Below, one piece after another: positions 63,977-64,000 of a stretch of DNA of 64,000 nucleotides. Position 1 is the first letter of the stretch. Every line of letters starts with the position of its first letter. Both the position numbers and the translations under genes were made by a program. The DNA is from Agrobacterium cucumeris (GTDB lineage: Bacteria; Pseudomonadota; Alphaproteobacteria; Rhizobiales; Rhizobiaceae): positions 124,001 through 188,000 of the forward strand of contig NZ_CP080390.1 in the NCBI RefSeq assembly GCF_030036535.1, in the 5' to 3' direction. The notes below the pieces were generated by a model. The model was not told the DNA's origin and made no database searches. It worked only from the letters and a program-made list of their open reading frames with translations.

Positions 63977-64000
63977 GTTTCTTCGGGCGACGCAGCTGAT
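63966..64000 (+). CDS. traB: Start of traB (cut by the window end)
   Basis: An ATG at 63966 in another frame begins [11 protein letters not shown] and runs off the window, overlapping traF by 11 bp. The call rests mainly on the constant traA-traF-traB order of Ti-type plasmids; only 11 codons are seen. Confidence 0.55.
   Translation, partial: MRREFLRATQL

Noticed and set aside
1..64000. tRNA, rRNA, CRISPR arrays, riboswitches
   Set aside because: Nothing with the expected conserved sequence or regular repeat spacing was seen by eye.

Overview
The window looks like a stretch of a large conjugative plasmid from a Rhizobiaceae bacterium (Rhizobium, Ensifer or Agrobacterium type). The basis is a Ti-type traCDG / oriT / traAFB module at the right end, rhizobial-style regulators and chemoreceptors, GC-rich alpha-proteobacterial codon use and many ABC uptake genes. 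I saw no rRNA, tRNA, CRISPR array or insertion sequence.

Region 1 (1-10.1 kb) is one tightly packed + strand operon. It encodes a peptide/opine-type ABC transporter (binding protein cut by the window edge, two permeases, a two-domain ATPase whose first ATPase half looks degenerate), a DeoR regulator, an M20 amidase/carbamoylase-type hydrolase, two choline-kinase/APH-fold kinases and an inositol-monophosphatase-family phosphatase. A second, closely related DeoR gene faces it from the other side. The substrate is unknown.

Region 2 (10.5-33.1 kb) is the most interesting catabolic block. A ROK-family repressor and an SGNH esterase are divergent from a sugar-type (CUT2) ABC importer. The importer genes run into a second SGNH esterase resembling the MsAcT/arylesterase group, then glycerol kinase, glycerol-3-phosphate dehydrogenase, acetyl-CoA synthetase, adenylate kinase, a chemoreceptor, fructose-bisphosphatase, class II aldolase and triosephosphate isomerase. 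Together these would import an acetylated glycerol (or similar glycerol ester), cut it to acetate and glycerol, activate both and send them to central metabolism and gluconeogenesis. A near-identical AT-rich palindromic site lies before the importer, before the chemoreceptor at 26.2 kb and again at 52.0 kb before a second binding-protein gene. This points to one ROK regulon joining uptake, catabolism and chemotaxis. Two chemoreceptor genes carry a ~680 bp almost identical direct repeat that brackets the core of the block. Three small regulators (LuxR-type HTH, XRE, AraC) close the region.

Region 3 (33.4-57 kb) is plasmid maintenance and anti-restriction cargo: Toprim/DUF3991, a 1702-aa methylase-helicase, a ParB-like protein, vapBC, an ArdC-like metalloprotein, DUF736, a WGR protein, a thermonuclease and several small proteins, plus an unexpected panD. 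Nearly all lie on the + strand, and many sit in their own GC-rich hairpin leader with a hairpin terminator. The binding protein and chemoreceptor of the ROK regulon (52.0-56.0 kb) are inserted here.

Region 4 (56.7-64 kb) has traG, traD and traC on the - strand, an oriT with the RSF1010/pTi-like nick core at about 59,985, and traA, traF and the start of traB on the + strand. From the oriT polarity I infer that region 3 is the leading region and that the transferred strand is the template of its + strand genes.
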